Shown here in pieces: positions 59,803-64,000 of a DNA stretch of 64,000 nucleotides. The stretch's first letter is position 1, and each line of letters begins with the position of its first letter. The notes beneath the pieces were generated by a model. That model was not told the origin of the DNA and made no database searches. It saw only the letters and a list, made by a program, of their open reading frames with translations. The stretch lies in contig NZ_JAMZEB010000002.1 in the NCBI RefSeq assembly GCF_024172165.1, forward strand, positions 5,353,501 to 5,417,500, read 5' to 3'. This DNA comes from Nonomuraea thailandensis. GTDB taxonomy: Bacteria > Actinomycetota > Actinomycetes > Streptosporangiales > Streptosporangiaceae. The position numbers and the translations under genes are program-made.

Positions 59803-60861
59803 TCAGGCGGCGAGGCGGCCGGACAGCAGCGCGCGCACGTTGGCGGCGGCCGTGCGGCCGGCCCGGTTGGCGCCGATCGTGCTGGCCGTGGGGCCGTAGC
59901 CGACGAGCTGGAGGCGGGGCTCCTTGACGACCTGGGTGCCGTCCACGCGGATGCCGCCGCCGGGCTCGCGCAGGCGCAGCGGGGCGAGGTGGTCGAGGGC
60001 CGCGCGGAAGCCGGTGGCCCAGACGATGGTGTCGGCGGCCAGGCGGGTGCCGTCGGCCCACGACACCCCGTCCTCCACGAGGCGCTCGAACATCGGCAGC
60101 CGGTTCAGCACGCCCTTCGCCATCGCCTCGCGGACGACGGCGCTGTAGGTGAGGCCGGTGACGCTGACGACGCTCTGGGGCGGCAGGCCCGCGCGCACGC
60201 GGGAGTCCACCCGGGCCACGGCCTCCCGCCTGGCGTCCAGGCCGAAGTCGTCGTCCCTGAAGACGGGCGGCCTGCGGGTGACCCAGAAGGTGGCGGCCGC
60301 CACCCCCGCCAGCTCGGACAGCACGTGCATCGCCGAGGCCCCGCCGCCCACCACGACCACGCCGCGCCCGGCGAACTCCTCCGGCCCCCGGTACGCGGCA
60401 TAGTGCAGCTGCCGCCCCGCGAAGCGCGCGGCGCCCGGGTAGTACGGCCAGTACGGCCTGGTCCAGGTGCCTGTGGCGTTGATCACGGCTCTGGCCGCCC
60501 ACTCCCCCGCGTCCGTCCCGACCGCCAGGCGCCCGGCCGCGCCCTCCCGTACGGCGGTGACCCTGACGGGGCGGATCACGCTCAGGCCGGTGCCGCTCTC
60601 GTACGCGGCGTAGTAGGCGGGCACCACCTCGGCGGCGGGCCGCCCGCCGTCCCCGCCGGCCTCCTGCTGCGGCACGCCGGGCAGGTCGAAGACACCGTGC
60701 ACCTTCTCCATGGTGAGCGTGGGCGAGCGGTGGCGCCAGGCACCTCCCGCGCCCTGCCCGGCGTCCAGCACGACCGGCTCGATGCCGTACCGGCGCAGGA
60801 AGTAGGCGCTCGACAGCCCTGCCTGCCCGGCGCCGATGATCACGGCCTCGCTCAGCTCCAC
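59803..60861 (-). CDS. FAD/NAD(P)-dependent monooxygenase-like oxidoreductase
   Basis: The 352-residue flavoprotein has the FAD loop AVIIGAGQAGLSSAYFLRR, the GxWxxR-like GGAWRHRSPTL, and a second Rossmann loop for NAD(P)H, VVVVGGGASAMHVLSELAG, with VTRRPP after it. WATGFRAALDHLAPL and YGPTASTIGANRAGR follow. This fits the class B/FMO-related flavoproteins; the substrate is unknown. I favour GTG 60861 over TTG 60873 because the domain begins directly after it. The gene stands alone. Confidence 0.83.
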   Translation of the reverse strand: MELSEAVIIGAGQAGLSSAYFLRRYGIEPVVLDAGQGAGGAWRHRSPTLTMEKVHGVFDLPGVPQQEAGGDGGRPAAEVVPAYYAAYESGTGLSVIRPVRVTAVREGAAGRLAVGTDAGEWAARAVINATGTWTRPYWPYYPGAARFAGRQLHYAAYRGPEEFAGRGVVVVGGGASAMHVLSELAGVAAATFWVTRRPPVFRDDDFGLDARREAVARVDSRVRAGLPPQSVVSVTGLTYSAVVREAMAKGVLNRLPMFERLVEDGVSWADGTRLAADTIVWATGFRAALDHLAPLRLREPGGGIRVDGTQVVKEPRLQLVGYGPTASTIGANRAGRTAAANVRALLSGRLAA

Positions 60862-60949
60862 GACAGGCTGCAACCGTGATCGGCCGCCGCCTCTTCCCGC
60901 CTGGCGGCGGCCCGGCGCGTGCGACGGTGGTGGGGCCGGGCCGGCGGGC

Positions 60950-61972
60950 TCAGGCCAGGCGCGGCACCGGGGCGGTCGAGCCGCGCACCACCAGCTCCGT
61001 CGCCAGCTCCACGTGATGGGAGTCCACCCTCTCCCCGGCCGCCAGCCGCAGCGCCGTGCGCAGCGCCACCCCGCCCATCTCGCGCAGCGGCTGCCGGACG
61101 GTCGTCAGCGGCGGCGAGGTGAGCTGGGCGATCTGCGTGTCGTCGAACCCCACGACGCTCAGGTCCTCGGGGATCCGCAGCCCCCGCGCCCGCGCCGCCT
61201 CCATGATGCCCACGGCCACCTCGTCGCAGCCGGCGAAGATGGCCGTGGGGGCGTGCGGCAGGTCGAGCACCGCCGCCCCGCCGACCATCCCGTCGTGGTA
61301 GCGGAAGTGCCCCGAGCGTACGAACCCGGGCAGCACCGGCGCCCCCTCCGACTCCATGGCCGCCCGGTATCCGTGCAGCCGCGCCTGGTTGCAGCCCGCG
61401 GTGGCCGGCCCGCCGATGTAGGCGATGCGCCGGTGCCCGAGCGAGAGCAGGTGCTGGGTGGCAGCCAGGCCGCCGGCGAAGTTGGTGGAGCCGATGCTGG
61501 TGACCTGGGTGCGCGGCAGGTTGAGCGGGTCGATGAGGACGAGCGGCAGCCGCGCCCTGGCCAGCGCGGCCGGCTGCCCGGAGGTGAGCTGGCCGGTGAC
61601 GGCGATCAGCGCCCGCCGCCCGGCCGCGACGAGGCCGCGCGCCCAGGCGGTGGTGCGGGCGGTGCCGCTCCTGATGCTGACGACGATCCCGACCCCGGCC
61701 TCCGCCCCGGCGGCCACCGCGCCCTGGATGATCTCGGTGGAGTACGCGTTCAGGTCGGCGTCGAACTGCAGCTCGACCGTGGCCAGCCCGGGCGGCTCGC
61801 GGCGGGGCGCCGGCGCGACGTAGTCGTGCTGCTGCAGCAGCGACTGCACCAGCGAGCGGGTGGCGGGCGAGACGTCGCTGCGGCCGTTGAGCACCTTGGA
61901 GACGGTCGCGACCGACACCCCGGCCGAGGCCGCGACCGTGGCCAGCGTGGCGCGTCTAGGACTGGATGGCAT
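60950..61972 (-). CDS. LacI-family regulator
   Basis: The 340-residue protein has the HTH ATLATVAASAGVSVATVSKVLNGRSDVSPATR and a periplasmic-binding-protein-like sensor domain with the VGFDDTQIAQLTSPPLTTVRQP signature. ATG 61972 has GAGGGGG five bases upstream. Its start overlaps the end of the GH3 gene, so the two are co-transcribed and LacI probably controls the GH3 glycoside, with GH3 upstream in the operon. Confidence 0.9.
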   Translation of the reverse strand: MPSSPRRATLATVAASAGVSVATVSKVLNGRSDVSPATRSLVQSLLQQHDYVAPAPRREPPGLATVELQFDADLNAYSTEIIQGAVAAGAEAGVGIVVSIRSGTARTTAWARGLVAAGRRALIAVTGQLTSGQPAALARARLPLVLIDPLNLPRTQVTSIGSTNFAGGLAATQHLLSLGHRRIAYIGGPATAGCNQARLHGYRAAMESEGAPVLPGFVRSGHFRYHDGMVGGAAVLDLPHAPTAIFAGCDEVAVGIMEAARARGLRIPEDLSVVGFDDTQIAQLTSPPLTTVRQPLREMGGVALRTALRLAAGERVDSHHVELATELVVRGSTAPVPRLA

Positions 61973-64000
61973 CCGCACCCCCTCGCCCCCGCACCTCGGC
62001 GGGGGTGACGAGCCGCCGGTCGTGGCCGACGTGCCTGGACGGGCCGGTCAATCGTACGACGCCGCGGCACGGCAGGTCCGCCGCCGACGTGCCCGCGAGC
62101 ACCTCGACGTCACCCGGCTCGACGACGCGGCGCAGGTCGCGGCCGGTGAACGCGGTGCGGTCGGCGTGCACGTGGAAGCACACCTCGGCGCTCTCGCCCG
62201 GCTCCAGCCGCACCCTCGCGTAACCGGTGAGCTGCCGCACGGGCCTGGTGACCTGGGCGAGGACGTCGTGCAGGTAGAGCTGGACGACCTCCTCCCCGGC
62301 CCGGCCGCCGGTGTTGCGCACGGTGACCGTCGCGGTGAACTCGCCGTCGGTGGGCACCTCCTCGTGGCTCAGGCGCAGGCCGGTCACCTCGAAGGCGGTG
62401 TAGGAGGCGCCGTACCCGAAGGGGAACAGCGGCGTCGGGTCGAGGTTGCTGATGCCGTGGCTGTCGGTGCCCAGCGGGGGTTGCAGGTAGGTGCCGGGCT
62501 GGCCGCCGGGGCCGCGGGGGATCTGCACAGGCAGCCGGCCCACGGGCTGGATGCGGCCGGACAGCACCCCGGCGATGGCGGCGCCGCCCTCCTCGCCGGG
62601 CATGAACGCCTGGACCAGCGCGGCGGCGTACGCGTGCACCTCGCCTAGCGCGTACGGGCGGCCCGAGACGACGACCACGACCAGCGGCGTGCCGGTGGCG
62701 GCCAGCTCGGCGAGCAGGTCGGCCTGCACGCCGGGCAGCCGCAGGTCGTCGGCGTCGCAGCCCTCCCCCGACGTGCCCTGGCCGAACAGGCCCGCCAGGT
62801 CGCCCACCACGGCCACGCACACGTCCGCGTCGCGGGCGGCGGCCACCGCGCCGTCGAAGCCCGAGCGGTCCTCGCCCCGCACCTCGCAGCCCTTGGCGTA
62901 GCTGATCTGCGCGCCGGGCAGCTCGGCGGTGAGCGCGTCGAGCACGGTGGGCGCCTCGACGCCGAGGCCGAGGCCGGGGTGGCGGGGCAGCACGTGGTTG
63001 GGGAAGGCGTAACAGCCCATGAACGTGCGCGGGTCGTGCGCGGCGGGCCCGACCACGGCCACGCGGCGCGGCGCCGTGCGCCGCTCGTCCGCGCTCGTTC
63101 CGGCGCCCGCGCTCATGTCCGCACCCGTGCTCGCGGGTGCTCCCGCAGCGGAGTCCTCGCCGAGCAGCGGCAGCACGTTCCCGGCGTCCAGCAGGATGAT
63201 CGACCGCTCGGCGAGCTCTCTGGCCAGGGCGCGGTTGGCGGGCGAGTCGAGGTCCACGGCCCCGGCCCCGGCGACCGAGCCCTCCGGCGTCCAGCCGGGG
63301 TCGAGCAGGCCGAGCTGCGCCTTCTGCGTGAGCAGGCGGCGTGCCGCCCGGTCCACCAGGGCCTCGGACAGCTCGCCCCGCCGCACCCGCTCGGCCAGGT
63401 GCTGCCCGAACCCGAGCGTGTCGGGCAGCTCGACGTCGATGCCCGCGCCGAGCGCCAGCGCGCCGGCCTCCTCCGGGCCGGCGGCGACCAGGTGCATGGT
63501 GGCCAGGAACGGGACGGCCCAGTAGTCGGAGACGACGGTGCCGGTGAACCCCCACTCCTCGCGCAGCACCTCGGTCAGCAGCCACGGGTCGGCCCCCGCC
63601 GGGACGCCGTCCACGTCGGCGTAGGAGTTCATCACCGAGCGGGCCCCGCCCAGCGCGATGGCGGTCTCGAACGGCGGCAGGATCATGTCCATCAGCTCGC
63701 GCCGGCCCATGGGCACGGGGCCGTGGTTGCGCGCGGCGCGCGAGGCGGAGTAGCCGGCGAAGTGCTTGAGCGTGGCGATGACGCCGGCGCCCTCCAGGCC
63801 GCGCACGTAGGCGGCGCCGAGCGTGCCGACGAGGTACGGGTCCTCGCCCATGGTCTCCTCGACGCGCCCCCACCGGTAGTCGCGCACCACGTCCAGCACG
63901 GGAGACAGCCCCTGGTGCACGCCCACGGCCCGCATGTCGCGGCCGATGGCGGCGGCCATCCGCTCGACCAGCCCGGGGTCGAACGTGGCGGCCCAGGCGA
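61956..64000 (-). CDS. GH3 family glycoside hydrolase (N-terminus beyond the window)
   Basis: The gene runs off the right edge; about 680 C-terminal residues are visible. The frame continues to base 64000 with FDPGLVERMAAAIGRDMRAVG, so the methionine at 63959 is internal. The TIM barrel has KHFAGYSASRAARNHGPV and the nucleophile Asp in VVSDYWAV (codon 63525-63527), where most members have SDW. A C-terminal sandwich domain with PFGYGASYTAFE and a fibronectin-like domain follow. GH3 enzymes release terminal beta-sugars. No visible signal peptide because the start is missing. Co-transcribed with LacI. Confidence 0.9.
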   Translation of the reverse strand, partial: AWAATFDPGLVERMAAAIGRDMRAVGVHQGLSPVLDVVRDYRWGRVEETMGEDPYLVGTLGAAYVRGLEGAGVIATLKHFAGYSASRAARNHGPVPMGRRELMDMILPPFETAIALGGARSVMNSYADVDGVPAGADPWLLTEVLREEWGFTGTVVSDYWAVPFLATMHLVAAGPEEAGALALGAGIDVELPDTLGFGQHLAERVRRGELSEALVDRAARRLLTQKAQLGLLDPGWTPEGSVAGAGAVDLDSPANRALARELAERSIILLDAGNVLPLLGEDSAAGAPASTGADMSAGAGTSADERRTAPRRVAVVGPAAHDPRTFMGCYAFPNHVLPRHPGLGLGVEAPTVLDALTAELPGAQISYAKGCEVRGEDRSGFDGAVAAARDADVCVAVVGDLAGLFGQGTSGEGCDADDLRLPGVQADLLAELAATGTPLVVVVVSGRPYALGEVHAYAAALVQAFMPGEEGGAAIAGVLSGRIQPVGRLPVQIPRGPGGQPGTYLQPPLGTDSHGISNLDPTPLFPFGYGASYTAFEVTGLRLSHEEVPTDGEFTATVTVRNTGGRAGEEVVQLYLHDVLAQVTRPVRQLTGYARVRLEPGESAEVCFHVHADRTAFTGRDLRRVVEPGDVEVLAGTSAADLPCRGVVRLTGPSRHVGHDRRLVTPAEVRGRGGADAIQS

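Noticed and set aside
63959..63961. Start codon of the GH3 gene at 63959
   Set aside because: The frame remains open to the window edge with residues (FDPGLVERMAAAIG) conserved in GH3, so this Met is internal.

Overview
The window is very GC-rich, densely coded DNA from a filamentous actinomycete, most likely of the Streptosporangiales (Nonomuraea-like). This rests on gene style: a SARP regulator, a TipA-type MerR, a PASTA-less Ser/Thr kinase with a Pro-rich tail, a DUF3152 lipoprotein, sugar ABC importers without their own ATPase, and many GTG or TTG starts. The species is an inference. I saw no tRNA, rRNA, CRISPR array, transposase or phage gene, so this looks like chromosome carrying metabolic and regulatory accessory genes.

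Layout. 1-2.2 kb: general PTS proteins HPr and enzyme I. 2.3-8.5 kb: a ClpC-like ATPase, a NAD(P)-binding protein, a HAD phosphatase, 6-phosphogluconate dehydrogenase and a thioesterase. 8.7-11.2 kb: a tightly packed run of PemK/MazF-like, glyoxalase-fold, SMI1/KNR4 and aminoglycoside/hydroxyurea-kinase genes. 11.1-13.4 kb: a membrane protein divergent from a MarR regulator and an SDR resembling plant chlorophyll b reductase, with twin operators between them. 13.4-23.2 kb: sugar locus 1 (GH4 glycosidase and DeoR divergent from a PfkB kinase, lipoprotein binding protein, two permeases and a secreted PIG-L deacetylase with a CBM9-like domain). 23.5-38.5 kb: small secreted proteins, a TipA-like MerR with a prolyl oligopeptidase, an M43 metalloprotease, TetR and SARP regulators, an amino-acid-oxidase-like flavoenzyme, TetR/SDR, an MBL hydrolase and a pirin. 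38.5-52.6 kb: sugar locus 2, a YtfQ/YtfR/YtfT/YjfF-type (galactofuranose-type) importer behind a secreted PA14-GH2 glycosidase, two large secreted beta-propeller paralogues, a DeoR regulator and an orphan sugar ABC ATPase. 52.6-60.9 kb: a secreted protein, a GT2-like enzyme overlapping a CDGSH protein, a methyltransferase, a heme-oxygenase-like di-iron protein, a coiled-coil cell-wall protein, a Ser/Thr kinase and a flavin monooxygenase. 60.9-64 kb: LacI and the 3' part of a GH3 glycosidase.

Themes. (1) Three carbohydrate loci, each with its own DeoR or LacI regulator; locus 2 is the best candidate for a little-described system, scavenging of galactofuranose-containing glycans with unfamiliar secreted propellers. 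(2) Short in-frame tandem repeats, often 15 bp, sit inside otherwise conserved enzymes (enzyme I, an ABC ATPase linker, prolyl oligopeptidase, the di-iron protein). (3) Between the two permeases of locus 1, four consecutive micro-ORFs are linked by GTGA stop-start overlaps. (4) At least ten genes, mostly regulators, have a TANNNT -10 box 6-8 bases before the start codon and no Shine-Dalgarno, so they are probably leaderless.
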